This document shows, piece by piece, positions 55,249 to 64,000 of a stretch of 64,000 nt of DNA; position 1 is the stretch's first letter, and each line of letters begins with the position of its first letter. Origin of the DNA: Bacteroides reticulotermitis JCM 10512 (lineage in GTDB: Bacteria; Bacteroidota; Bacteroidia; Bacteroidales; Bacteroidaceae). The translations under genes were made by a program, and so were the position numbers. The notes under the pieces are model-generated. The model saw only the letters and a program-made list of their open reading frames with translations. It did no database searches and had not been told where the DNA came from. Where the stretch lies: positions 1 through 64,000 of the forward strand of contig NZ_BAIV01000013.1 in NCBI RefSeq assembly GCF_000517545.1, given 5' to 3'.

Positions 55249-56283
55249 TTATTTGCCGATATAGATATAAACCGGGAAGTGGTCACTGTAACCTCCCTGG
55301 AAATTATTGCCTACATATGTACGCAACGGGTAGCCTTTATACTGTCCTTCTTTCTGCAACATATAATGCTGCTTGAAGATGTTTCCGTAGAATTTAGATC
55401 CCGGAGCCTGCTCCAGCTTTAATTTACCGGTTGAGCCTTTGGCCAGATTCTCTGAAACTACGATGTTGTCGAATATGTTCCAGGCATCACCATAGGCTAG
55501 TGTGCCGTAACCTGCTTTCAGCATGTCGGCATACGGGTTGTAAAGATCACCTGCTTTTAGATCTTTCAGTTTGAATTTGACCTTTAGTCCTTGCGTGAAG
55601 CTCTTGTCAGTCGGGTCATCATTGAAGTCACCCATCATCACAACTTTAGTTGCAGGGTTTGCCTGCAACACCGAGTCAGCGATGCTACGCATCTGTTGTC
55701 CTACAGCAATACGCTTGGACTCAGAAGCCTCTTTACCTCCCAGACGGGATGGCCAGTGAATTACCATAAAGAAGAAAGGTTCGTTCTCAATAGTTCCCCA
55801 CATGGTTAGAATATCACGAGTTTTGAAATCGGGTATCGTAGGAATAACCGTTCTTACGGCCCGCTCTCCCTCTATCTTGAACACATCCGGTCGATACATA
55901 AAAGCTACATCGACACCGCGTGCTTCGGGAGAATCGAAATGGGAGATTCGATAGTTTGCCGGAGCCAGCTTCGGAGTGGCTACGATATCTTCCAATACGT
56001 TGCGGTTTTCCACTTCTGACACACCGATAACTACCGGATAATCTTTGTTGATAGACGCTATATCGAAGAACACACGCTCGATATTGGCAAGTTTTTTATA
56101 ATATTTCGCTGAATTCCACTTTTTGGGTGCTTCCGGTGTGAATTCATCGTCCTTTACTTCCGGATCATTGATTGTATCGAAAAAGTTTTCTATGTTATAG
56201 AAAACGACTTTGTACGGTTTCTGGGCAAAGCTGAAAGAAATCAGCAGTGCAAAGAATACGGTTGCTAATACTAGTTTTTTCAT
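55249..56283 (-). CDS. Endonuclease/exonuclease/phosphatase (EEP) family secreted hydrolase
   Basis: 344 aa, signal peptide to SFAQ. EEP catalytic residues: Asn30 and Glu32 in FYNIENFFD, Glu90 in GVSEVEN (metal), His176 in VIHWPSR, Asp219 and Asn221 in MGDFNDDP, Asp334-His335 in YSDHFPVY. The family includes DNase I-like nucleases and phosphodiesterases. Between a NUC1 nuclease (11 bp upstream) and the TonB receptor (17 bp downstream) it probably processes oligonucleotides in the periplasm or at the surface. Confidence 0.87.
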   Translation of the reverse strand: MKKLVLATVFFALLISFSFAQKPYKVVFYNIENFFDTINDPEVKDDEFTPEAPKKWNSAKYYKKLANIERVFFDIASINKDYPVVIGVSEVENRNVLEDIVATPKLAPANYRISHFDSPEARGVDVAFMYRPDVFKIEGERAVRTVIPTIPDFKTRDILTMWGTIENEPFFFMVIHWPSRLGGKEASESKRIAVGQQMRSIADSVLQANPATKVVMMGDFNDDPTDKSFTQGLKVKFKLKDLKAGDLYNPYADMLKAGYGTLAYGDAWNIFDNIVVSENLAKGSTGKLKLEQAPGSKFYGNIFKQHYMLQKEGQYKGYPLRTYVGNNFQGGYSDHFPVYIYIGK

Positions 56284-56294
56284 AAGCCTGCTTA

Positions 56295-57500
56295 TTAGTT
56301 AATCCCCCATGTTGTGAGGTCTCTTTGTTGTTTTACACTATTGGATACTTGCGGGAAAAATTTAAAGCCTGTTTTCGATTCAATATCAGCCACGGTCGTG
56401 CAAACGCTGGACGGTGGTTCTATATTCCCGTACGACTTATGGTCAACCCAGAAGCCGATTGAGATCAGTTCATCGTCTGAACAGTCTTTGACTGCTTTTC
56501 CAGTTTTACCGGATTTTGTACGTAGCAGTACTTTGTAGTAGCTCGTAGGAAGCGGTACTGTGTTTCCTTTTCCGTCAGTAGTTGTTGTACTGGATCCAGG
56601 AGCAAAGTATGCGCCGGTTACTACAAATAACGTGTCAGAGCAGTTGTAAGTACGAACTTTATTCTCGAGTCTGGCCCACATGTCCTGATTCAGACGATTC
56701 AGCTGCGGAGTCATATTCGTCATATAGAATGTCTGGGCATTCATCTCGTCAGTGCCTAAGCGGTCGGCTGATGCTATTTGATGTCCACGATCGTAGTTTC
56801 CTCCATAAGATCTATCCACACAGTTTGCTTGATTGTTGCTGGGAACAATGGGGTCGAAAGCCCAAAGATCGGTACGTCCTCCCGTTCCTTTTAAATAAGC
56901 GGTATGGATAGGATAAGCCACCCATAAAGCAGCCTTCTTCGATTTATCAAAGCAAATCGAATAGTTGCGAATCGTCTTATTGTTCAAGGGAACATAATGA
57001 GTTACATATTGATAGTTGGCATTTTCTTTGAACTCAGGTATCTCAGCCCATGCCTTGAATTCCGGCAGGTTTTGTTGCGACTCGGATAGTTGTATCAGGT
57101 CAAACGTTTTCGCTTCTTGTCCGGCAAATTGGAATGAAACTTTAGCTGGACGTTGTTCCTTTCCTGTATTAGCTTTATAATATACGTATAGTACATTAAG
57201 ACCGTCTTTGATTTCCCCTGTTTTGGAAGAGGAATTTACAAAGTCACTACTACTGAATGAACACCACGCACTACCTTCAGTTACTTCGGCGCTCCATTGA
57301 GTCCCCGGAGTCCCCGTTATGATAATGGCAGATGATCCTGCCGCTGAATTAACAGTGGAAGATATCTTCCAATAAGCCTCACCTGGTTGTGATGGACCTC
57401 CGTTAGAGTCATCATTGCTACATGCACTTATGCACAGCGTGATTGCTGCTAGCAAGAGCATTTGTAGAGCAGATGCTTTATGTTTAAAAAGTGATGTCAT
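56295..57500 (-). CDS. NUC1-type DNA/RNA non-specific endonuclease lipoprotein
   Basis: 401 aa; lipobox CISA-Cys27. Residues ~45-140 are a BACON-like beta-sandwich (WSAEVTEGSAWCSFSS). Residues ~145-400 are a NUC1 nuclease with the canonical Asp237-Arg-Gly-His240 (YDRGHQIASADR), TNMTPQ (Asn262) and LENKVR. Unlike the paralogue at 50120 it has Asp in DRGH and no Asp-Pro repeat linker. Predicted surface nuclease that cuts DNA and RNA to fragments for uptake. Confidence 0.9.
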   Translation of the reverse strand: MTSLFKHKASALQMLLLAAITLCISACSNDDSNGGPSQPGEAYWKISSTVNSAAGSSAIIITGTPGTQWSAEVTEGSAWCSFSSSDFVNSSSKTGEIKDGLNVLYVYYKANTGKEQRPAKVSFQFAGQEAKTFDLIQLSESQQNLPEFKAWAEIPEFKENANYQYVTHYVPLNNKTIRNYSICFDKSKKAALWVAYPIHTAYLKGTGGRTDLWAFDPIVPSNNQANCVDRSYGGNYDRGHQIASADRLGTDEMNAQTFYMTNMTPQLNRLNQDMWARLENKVRTYNCSDTLFVVTGAYFAPGSSTTTTDGKGNTVPLPTSYYKVLLRTKSGKTGKAVKDCSDDELISIGFWVDHKSYGNIEPPSSVCTTVADIESKTGFKFFPQVSNSVKQQRDLTTWGIN

Positions 57501-57530
57501 TTAGAAAAGTATAAATGTTTTAAGACAAGT

Positions 57531-57562
57531 AACTCTTGACAGGCTGAAACCTGCCAAGAGTT
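57531..57562 (-). terminator. Intra-operon hairpin
   Basis: AACTCTTG and CAAGAGTT with inner CAGG/CCTG, between the 881-aa lipoprotein gene and the nuclease. The minus-strand 3' flank (ACTTGTC) has no T-run, so partial termination or mRNA-end protection of the first gene is more likely than a full stop. Confidence 0.5.
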
Positions 57563-57582
57563 TATCTTTCTTGTTTATAATT

Positions 57583-60228
57583 TTAATACAATTGGAATCC
57601 ACACATTATAGCGCGAGCATTACTGTTTGTAACTGCTGTTGTTCCAAAAGAATCATCTGTAGCAATTGTAATTGTTGAAGATTCTGTTAGCCCAGTTAAA
57701 TTAAATGTGTAGTAGTCAGTGTTGTCAGAGAACACGATTGTATATGGCGCATTTCCCGTAGCTCCATCATTTGCAACAGGTTCAATGCTCGTATTGCCAG
57801 ATACACTTCCTCCATTATTTACTTTTATAGATACTTTTGATGTCTTTCCTTTCCATGTGGCGGCATAGAAAGATAGCTTTTTACTACCACTAACCTTTAG
57901 CGCACCTGTGGTGAATGACCCACTGCTTGCTCCTACTCCTAATTTTAGACAATAGATATCAGTATTTACTAGTTGCCCATATGCACTGTAATTGTTTACC
58001 CCTTCACTAAATAGGAACGGAGTCATGGAAGTAAATGTACCTTTTGTATCTCCACCAGTACTTTTTGCAGAAATGGTAAGTTTTACATCTTCGCTATTAC
58101 CGTTAGTTAAGCTTACTTTCATAGTCTCACTAATAGCGCTAGAACCTGTATTCTCTTTGGCTATAACTGTTATTTTGTTTCCAGAGACGTTAGCCGTAAA
58201 TGCATTGCTTAATCCGCTAACTGAAAGAGTATTACTTCCTTGATTAGCTACGGTTACGTCAAATTCCTGACTTCCTCCTGCAGCAGGGAAGGTGTGATTT
58301 TCAGGGGATATATTAGTAATTGTAGGACTTGTAGAATTGAATGCGCTAACGTCATTCAAATTACGTGGCATCAACTGCCCTGCACCACTAAATATAGAAG
58401 CGATACCTGTGATTGAACCTGTACCTGCGGCGAATGGTTTGTTATCAAAGGTTGTAGCCGATTTATTGAAGTTCACAGTAAATGCAGTGCCGCCTGCCGT
58501 AAAGCTTTGATTCTTAAGTGCTCCTGGATCTTTCCATACACCTGATTCTGCAATAGTTGCATTGTCGATAGTTACAGGCATACATACAAATGAAGCTAAT
58601 TGGCTTACAGTTACTTTAATTGGTGTAACTGTATTGCTTTCAGATAGCACCTCAATGTTGGCTGCGCTAAATCCTTCAACTTGTGGTACATCGTAACGCT
58701 TGTAAATCTTAACCACGTCTTTCTGAAGAGTTACTTTAATCTCTTGCCCTAATTTGTATTGAGTAACATCTATTTGATTGTTATACAGTGAGAGTGCATT
58801 GCCCGCAGTAGTAGCACCTTTGGTCATAACGAATAGCGTGCCATAAGAGTAGTTCAAGCCAGCAGGATCACCACAAATGATACCGCGGATTTCGTAATCT
58901 TTATCTACTGCAGTAGACGTAGCTGTCATTTTTTCCACTAAACCAGCAATTGAAATCTGAGTTGCCGTAGATGTCATTGCTACAAAGGTCTTAGGCTCAC
59001 CATATATAGTGGTTGTTGCCGTTGTCGTATAAGCACGGAATGCATATTGTGCATCTTTAGTCAGGCCACTGACTGCTACAGTCCAAGGGCTTTCTTTAAC
59101 CGTTGCTGCAGTTTTGGTTGCTTTAGTCCAATCAATGCTTGTAACAGTTCCTGTACTGAATAGAATGTGCTGTATTCCAACCTCAGTAACGTCAGATAAT
59201 TCGATGTTGGCAACAGATCCACCTAGTGTGGCTGTACTTTCTGTAATAGCAGCAGCATCTGTTGTCGTTACTTTGGGGTCTCCAGCTGCACCTAGATCTA
59301 TTTCGTCACCACCGTTACCAGTAGATAATGTAATATCATCCACGCGGAATTTAGAAGAATCTAGTGCTCTAAACTTGATATAAAGAGAAGAAACTGGTTG
59401 TTTTAATGTGAAGTTAGATGTAGCGAAAATCCAGTTCGGTTTTTCTGCATCTCCATTGTCTTTTGTATAAGTAACAGGTGCCCATGCTGTGCCGTCTGCA
59501 CTTAAATACACTTCAAATTTACTCATGTCGAAAGTGTAATCTTTGGCATCGTAATCTTTAACGTAGATACTTCCGAATGTAAGTTTGAGGTTTGTATTCT
59601 GTTCAGGTATCGCGATCTTGCTGATAACAAATTCAGCAGGTGCGCCTGCAAAGAAGATATTGTTAGGACCTGACGCAGTAGGATATCCACCCGCGTTACT
59701 TTGGCTAGCGCGAACGCTTGCGTTTGTACCGGAGTAAGTTACAACTTTATCATCCCAACCAGTATAGTCAGCTACAGCAGGATTGCCAGCTGCTGCTGCT
59801 GAGCCTACAGTCTCGCTATAGATAACAGTAGGAGTAACAGTCTCTCCACTTTTAATAGTTACTGTTTTCGACATCAAGACACCTACTTTATTAGACATCT
59901 GAATAACAACAGTAGCTACATCATTGATGTTTTCCGGTATACTAACTTGGATGGTTGCAGAACCTTCTCCTTCTGTCTTCGAGAGGGTAACCCATGATTT
60001 ATCTTCTTCAATAATAGCTTTCCAGCTACGATTTGCTTTAATATCGAAAGAAGCTTGGCTTCCATCAGCTGGTTGGCCGTTTAAGCCAAAAATCAAGGTT
60101 GTAGGTGAGACTTCCAAGAATGGAGCCTCTGTGTCATCATTGTCATCAACACAGCTTACAAAAGCTGCGGAGACCATTACAAGCATAAGCCCGTAGAATA
60201 GTTTCAGAAATTTTAAATCTCTCATCAT
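57583..60228 (-). CDS. Large multidomain surface lipoprotein (BACON, DUF5689-like, beta-sandwiches)
   Basis: 881 aa; lipobox FVS-Cys26, then DDNDD. Domains in order: BACON (~35-128, WKAIIEEDKSWVTLSKTEGEG); a jelly-roll-like region (~135-310); an FN3-like domain (~320-420, ESTATLGGSV...YAFRAYTTTA); a DUF5689/OB-like region (~423-635, DYEIRGIICGDPAG...YKLGQEIKVTLQKDVVKI); a second BACON-like sandwich (~640-745); and a C-terminal beta-domain. No catalytic motif. First gene of the nuclease operon, probably the surface capture protein. Confidence 0.78.
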   Translation of the reverse strand: MMRDLKFLKLFYGLMLVMVSAAFVSCVDDNDDTEAPFLEVSPTTLIFGLNGQPADGSQASFDIKANRSWKAIIEEDKSWVTLSKTEGEGSATIQVSIPENINDVATVVIQMSNKVGVLMSKTVTIKSGETVTPTVIYSETVGSAAAAGNPAVADYTGWDDKVVTYSGTNASVRASQSNAGGYPTASGPNNIFFAGAPAEFVISKIAIPEQNTNLKLTFGSIYVKDYDAKDYTFDMSKFEVYLSADGTAWAPVTYTKDNGDAEKPNWIFATSNFTLKQPVSSLYIKFRALDSSKFRVDDITLSTGNGGDEIDLGAAGDPKVTTTDAAAITESTATLGGSVANIELSDVTEVGIQHILFSTGTVTSIDWTKATKTAATVKESPWTVAVSGLTKDAQYAFRAYTTTATTTIYGEPKTFVAMTSTATQISIAGLVEKMTATSTAVDKDYEIRGIICGDPAGLNYSYGTLFVMTKGATTAGNALSLYNNQIDVTQYKLGQEIKVTLQKDVVKIYKRYDVPQVEGFSAANIEVLSESNTVTPIKVTVSQLASFVCMPVTIDNATIAESGVWKDPGALKNQSFTAGGTAFTVNFNKSATTFDNKPFAAGTGSITGIASIFSGAGQLMPRNLNDVSAFNSTSPTITNISPENHTFPAAGGSQEFDVTVANQGSNTLSVSGLSNAFTANVSGNKITVIAKENTGSSAISETMKVSLTNGNSEDVKLTISAKSTGGDTKGTFTSMTPFLFSEGVNNYSAYGQLVNTDIYCLKLGVGASSGSFTTGALKVSGSKKLSFYAATWKGKTSKVSIKVNNGGSVSGNTSIEPVANDGATGNAPYTIVFSDNTDYYTFNLTGLTESSTITIATDDSFGTTAVTNSNARAIMCGFQLY

Positions 60229-60929
60229 TGTTACTTGTTAATTAATTAAGATTTTTCGTGAATTGTTTACCTATTTATCACTTGGTTCTATTAATAATTA
60301 AGCAAAGTTATTTTTTAATATGAAACCACCAAAGTTTAGATGATCTTTTTTATGTTTCAAATGTGTTAAAATTTAGTTGGTGCCTTGTCTCGATTATCGT
60401 TGTTTTTGTGTACTGTGAATAGTTTGTTTGATTTTGACTTTAATATGTAACATTGTGAAAGCGATTGTCTTGCTTTTGGTGGATTATGAAAGGTGAAGAT
60501 GATCTCTTTAGGGTGGAAAACTTTCTTATTTCTACAAGAATATTTTAAGGATTCTCTAATATTGTACTACAATCTCGTGCAGTGAAAACTTTTTTTGTAT
60601 AAGATTGAGATTTTACGCTTAGTTTGAGAATGTAATAATAATAGGGATAGATTTGAGATTCTCTCGTTTGCATATAAATTATCGGTTGTATATGTCTTGT
60701 TACATTCGTAGCTAACTCTCGTTTGGAAGCGTATGCGAAAGTCCCCGACTTTTTCAAAAACTGATCAATGCTTTGAAATGGCTATGCGTTATTTGAAGAA
60801 ACTGAGATTGTATCAATTTATAAAAATACACTAACATTTTAAAATATACTTAGATACATAATGTTTGATAAAATTTAAGATTGTAAATTTGTGTAAGCGA
60901 CATTACTCTAAAGTAATTTTTTCAAAATT
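60229..60929. other. Divergent intergenic region
   Basis: Holds the nuclease operon promoter and, for the sigma gene, TAAATTTG at 60884-60891. Otherwise A/T-rich with no gene that I can support. Confidence 0.55.
60303..60333 (-). promoter_or_regulatory. Promoter of the nuclease operon
   Basis: On the minus strand TTTG (60330-60333) and TAACTTTG (60303-60310) are separated by 19 bases, matching the -33 and -7 boxes of Bacteroides promoters, 75 bp before the ATG. No Pho-box-like repeats were seen here. Confidence 0.7.
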
Positions 60930-61514
60930 ATGGATAACAAGTTTTCTAAAGAAATCATCGGTGCTCTGCAAGAAAGTGACCCTAAAGCATTCGAGACTGT
61001 GTTCTCTTCAGAATATCGAAATATTAAAAATTTTATTGCCAGATTGATCAATTCTGACGGTGAAGCCGAAGAACTTGCTCAAGATGTTTTCATGATTTTT
61101 TGGGAGAGACGTCAGTATATCAAAGATGACATGAATATTTCCGGTTATTTGCATACCATCTCTCGCAATTTATCGTTTAAATTATTACGAAAACGGCATC
61201 GGGAAAACACGTTGATTTCCGATCTCTCTTATCGTTATCTCGATTCTTTAGCACCAAGCAATGAAGATGTCTATTATGAGCGGGAATTGAATATCCTTTT
61301 TCTAATGTCCATAGAGGAACTTCCTATCAGGCGCAGGGAGATCTTTCAGAAATCGTTTATGGAAGGATTAAGCGACGAGGAAGTAGCCGCTGCTTTTGGT
61401 GTATCCGAAAAGACCGTACAGAATCAAGTCAACCTTGCCTTGAATGAAATAAAACAGAAGATGATTTTCTTTACGATTGTATTGTATTCAGTGTCCGGTT
61501 CGTTTACGGTTTAA
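60930..61514 (+). CDS. ECF-family RNA polymerase sigma factor
   Basis: 194 aa. Region 2 (~20-90): FETVFSSEYRNIKNFIARLINSDGEAEELAQDVFMIFWERR. Region 4 (~125-180): LPIRRREIFQKSFMEGLSDEEVAAAFGVSEKTVQNQVNLALNEI. Length is normal for the Bacteroides FecR-linked sigma-70 group. It would direct transcription of a downstream SusC/D-type unit when released by its anti-sigma factor, probably the FecR at 62922, though 1.4 kb separates them. Confidence 0.92.
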   Translation: MDNKFSKEIIGALQESDPKAFETVFSSEYRNIKNFIARLINSDGEAEELAQDVFMIFWERRQYIKDDMNISGYLHTISRNLSFKLLRKRHRENTLISDLSYRYLDSLAPSNEDVYYERELNILFLMSIEELPIRRREIFQKSFMEGLSDEEVAAAFGVSEKTVQNQVNLALNEIKQKMIFFTIVLYSVSGSFTV

Positions 61515-62921
61515 GCTCTCTTTGAAAACACTGTTTATACGATATAAAGGCGCTTCCAGACAGGAGACTCAATCGTGCATGATCATTATTCTTGTTGCGT
61601 AATCTTCGCTTAATTTATTTTATTTACCGGGTGGAGTGCTTTTAAATCGAGTCAGGGTTTTGTGCAGTTAACGCATAAATTACTCCCTTGTGAGTCAGTG
61701 ATTCTTTGTAATCCAATCTATAGGTGATATCTCTGTTTTCTGTTCTCGTTAGTCCTTTCATCCGATCTGCTATACGTACTTCTCTCTGCAAATTAAAGAG
61801 TGCTTGAGGATGCAATGTGTTGGTACCTAGGTTTTTTTTGTTTAAATCTCACACTCTGCTGGCATAGGAGGTCTTGTGTTGGCTGATGGGTCAATGATAA
61901 AGTGCATAGGAAGATTCGGTAGCGGTGAGGTTGGAACTCAAAGAACGAATCCGATTGTCATTGCACTTACCTTCCATACTTCATATTAAGTCATGTCCCT
62001 TCTCCGATGCCGAATCTATATAGATATGTTCAATGTAGCTTTCTAAATTGTTTCCAAAGATGGTCCCTACGGCATACTACTGATAACTTTGTCAACAGGA
62101 TATGACGAGTTAGTTGTTTTGTTGTAAATAGTCGTTGACGCATGAAACGGACATTATTTGTAGACTGTGCTATCTGATTATTTGCACTCTCAAAAGCTTG
62201 AGATTAAGCTAATCTTTACATTTTGATTCCGCTTTATTATGTTATATGCTTATTAATGTGTATGTTTGTATCAATATCAATCCTTTTTGAACGGACCTAC
62301 GAACTATTAAAATCTAATTTCATCAATTCATAAACCATTGAATAGTAAGTATCTTTACTCTCTGAATAGCTAGCCTTAACAGCTAGGGTAAAAACGAAAT
62401 CCGGGAGTGGGATATATAGAACGGCGTATCAGGCGAGGTCGCTCGTGGTTTAAATCTCCGATAGTATGGATTGATCTGTCAGAGTTTACGAGAACGTTAC
62501 ATTTTGTTACCGCTGGAGTTGAATGTAATTCTACCCGATTTTCATGAAAGAATATGCCCGGATAATTTGCTTTAAATAGTCAGTTTTGAGACATTAACAA
62601 AGATTAACCACATTAGGTCGGGAGAAAAATGAGTTTTTGGATAGTATATAATAGAGGGGCATGCCAAAACGTTGGTTGTCTTGCACGAAAAAGCTTATCC
62701 GAATCCATACATTCCAAGGCTAATTTGCACTAAGATTCTTGTTGAAAAAGACTGTTTGGTAATAATTAAGATCGAACCTGTTAACTAAAAGTTAATACAG
62801 AACATTAACTTAGTTTAATGAATTTAGGCCGGGTGAAAAATATTGGTTTTGGATATTATATATAGAGACTTGTTTGTGCTGACTCTACAAAATACAAAAA
62901 ACTAAATGTAATTTGGTTGAA
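61515..62921. other. 1.4-kb gap between sigma factor and FecR
   Basis: No supported gene. On the minus strand a 72-codon stop-free stretch ends at 61642 but lacks an initiation site near its start. The 3' half holds two copies of a ~67-bp promoter-like segment (62591-62657, 62801-62866). Sigma and FecR genes usually lie much closer together, so deletion or decay of a gene is possible. Confidence 0.5.
62591..62866 (+). repeat. Two diverged copies of a ~67-bp promoter-like segment
   Basis: Copy 1 (62591-62657) and copy 2 (62801-62866) share ACATTAAC, a TTAGG(T/C)CGGG(A/T)GAAAAAT block, a TTTTGGATA block and TATATA(A)TAGAG in the same order and spacing. Copy 2 ends 55 bp before the FecR ATG, so the segment is probably the fecR promoter region; copy 1 has no gene after it. 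Confidence 0.6.
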
Positions 62922-64000
62922 ATGAAGGATAAAAATGAAGAGAAAGATATAAAGAGCACGCCTGTCTGGGAAGTGATCGATAAATATTTTAAAAGGGACG
63001 AAAGCTGGACCCCATTGGTTCAGAATGTATTTGAGCGTTGGCTCGTTGATGAGGAAGATCCGAGCAAAGCCTGTGAGATATATCGTGCTTTATTGGAGAA
63101 ACAAAAAGAATATAGCCTGCCTGCTAATGAAGAAACGGCAAGAGCGTTGAAAATATTTAGAGAGCGAGCAGGTTTTACAGAAGTTGAACTCAGAGTAGGT
63201 GACTCAAAAAGATCAGCTACAGCAAGCATGGAAGGTCGTACGACGAAGAGAACTTTGAGAAACTATTTTCTTCGAGTAGCAGCGGTAATTTTGCCGTTGG
63301 TTCTTGTAGCGGGAGGATACCTCTATTTGAGCAAGCAGGAGAGTCATATTCCGGTGGTAGTTGCGATGACAGAAGTGACAACCGGTCCGGATGAAACCAA
63401 AGAGATCGTTTTGCCCGACGGTTCTACCGTTTGGATGAACGAAACCAGCACAATCCGCTATGCGGTTGATAAAAGCAGTTCCCACAGGAGTGTCGAACTG
63501 AGCGGTGAAGCTTTCTTTCAAGTAGTGAAAGACCCGACACGGCCATTTCACGTGAAGACAGCAGATGTCAGCGTCACCGTGCTAGGTACCGAGTTCAATG
63601 TAAAGGCATACAACCGTTGCGAAGAAACGATGGTTACCCTGAAGAATGGTAAAGTCACGGTAGAGACAACCGAGCAAGAGCTGTTTACGCTCGATCCCGG
63701 TGAAATGCTTGCTTACAACAAAGTGACAAAGAAAACAGAGCAGACCGTAACCGATCCCGATGTGGCGACAGCCTGGAAGCAACGGGAAATATATTTTGAT
63801 AATGAAACACTCGAAGAGATATTAAACATATTGGAGAAACAGTACCATACCACTTTCGATGTGGACAAAAGGTTGCTTACCACAGAACGGTTCACCTTTG
63901 TCTTGAAGAAGGACGATAGCCTCGATCAGTCGATGCAGATTATGGAAAAGATTATCGAAGGATTCAGTTACTCGATAGCGAACGAAAAAGTTACTATTAG
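62922..64000 (+). CDS. FecR-family anti-sigma factor (cut by window edge)
   Basis: ATG 62922; 359 codons are visible and the frame is open at base 64000, so only the last few residues are missing. A cytosolic N terminus (~1-105) precedes one transmembrane helix at ~112-135 (FLRVAAVILPLVLVAGGYLYL). The FecR domain follows at ~145-245 (TGPDETKEIVLPDGSTVWMNETSTIRY...RSVELSGEAFFQVVKDPTRPFHVKT) and a DUF4974 domain at ~285-355 (REIYFDNETLEEILNILEKQYHTTFDVD). It transmits a TonB-receptor signal to the ECF sigma factor. Its receptor probably lies just beyond the window. Confidence 0.92.
   Translation, partial: MKDKNEEKDIKSTPVWEVIDKYFKRDESWTPLVQNVFERWLVDEEDPSKACEIYRALLEKQKEYSLPANEETARALKIFRERAGFTEVELRVGDSKRSATASMEGRTTKRTLRNYFLRVAAVILPLVLVAGGYLYLSKQESHIPVVVAMTEVTTGPDETKEIVLPDGSTVWMNETSTIRYAVDKSSSHRSVELSGEAFFQVVKDPTRPFHVKTADVSVTVLGTEFNVKAYNRCEETMVTLKNGKVTVETTEQELFTLDPGEMLAYNKVTKKTEQTVTDPDVATAWKQREIYFDNETLEEILNILEKQYHTTFDVDKRLLTTERFTFVLKKDDSLDQSMQIMEKIIEGFSYSIANEKVTI

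Noticed and set aside
60229..60480. Pho-box-like repeats before the nuclease operon
   Set aside because: TGT triplets occur but not at 11-bp spacing and not oriented towards the minus-strand promoter.
61642..61857. Minus-strand 72-codon open stretch (ending ...LTHKGVIYALTAQNPDSI)
   Set aside because: No ATG near its start, no ribosome-binding site, no family recognised. Could be a gene remnant, but chance length is plausible in 1.4 kb.
1..64000. tRNA, rRNA, integrase, transposase or attachment sites
   Set aside because: None recognised on either strand, so a mobile origin of the PUL is not supported beyond relics and repeats.

Overview
The window reads as a gut Bacteroides (or a very close Bacteroidaceae relative). 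The reasons are SusC/SusD pairs, lipoproteins with short LxxC boxes, BACON and DUF5689 domains, a sigma/FecR pair, promoters of the Bacteroides -33 TTTG / -7 TAnnTTTG type, and an RF2 gene with the +1 frameshift site. No tRNA, rRNA, insertion sequence or CRISPR array was recognised.

1-35.4 kb is one large polysaccharide utilisation locus (PUL). A cut GH43 gene is followed by an IPT/NHL surface lipoprotein, SusC, SusD, a DUF4973-type lipoprotein and a lipoprotein GH43. Next come a convergent GH2, two serine-type sulfatases, another GH43, and a GH76 / putative GH / GtaA-like / GH92 / GH125 / GH92 run. The locus ends with a GH43, an aldose 1-epimerase and a GH127-like enzyme. GH76 (endo), GH92 and GH125 (exo) point to an alpha-mannan with an alpha-1,6 backbone. 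The GH43, GH127-like, GH2 and sulfatase genes imply pentose and sulfate decorations. One GH92 has Gln where the catalytic acid is expected, as in GH92 enzymes that cleave mannosyl phosphodiesters. Three transcription units share a 30-bp upstream element. Seven PUL genes, plus one just downstream, are broken by 1-2 base indels in otherwise well-kept frames; all lie between 14 and 37.2 kb.

35.6-41.6 kb looks more A+T-rich. It holds a membrane-anchored HTH protein, DUF4369/thioredoxin-like secreted proteins, small secreted or membrane proteins of unknown function, and a relic of a GH127-like 3' end. This is an accessory, decaying segment.

41.7-49.5 kb is mostly housekeeping: an M20 deacylase (ArgE-like), a long-chain acyl-CoA synthetase, prfB, a 44-aa membrane protein, a phosphate-selective-porin-like protein behind seven 11-bp Pho-box-like repeats, a CYTH phosphatase and an MgtC/DUF4010 membrane protein.

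50.1-60.2 kb (minus strand) is a candidate system for capturing extracellular nucleic acid: BACON/DUF5689 lipoprotein, NUC1 nuclease, EEP-family hydrolase, TonB-dependent receptor, DUF5689 lipoprotein and a second NUC1 nuclease. 60.9-64 kb starts another unit with an ECF sigma factor and a FecR anti-sigma factor, separated by 1.4 kb of apparently non-coding DNA.

Between genes there are three different arrays of short palindromes with a 22-23 bp period, and a ~190-bp dispersed repeat present twice, 33 kb apart.
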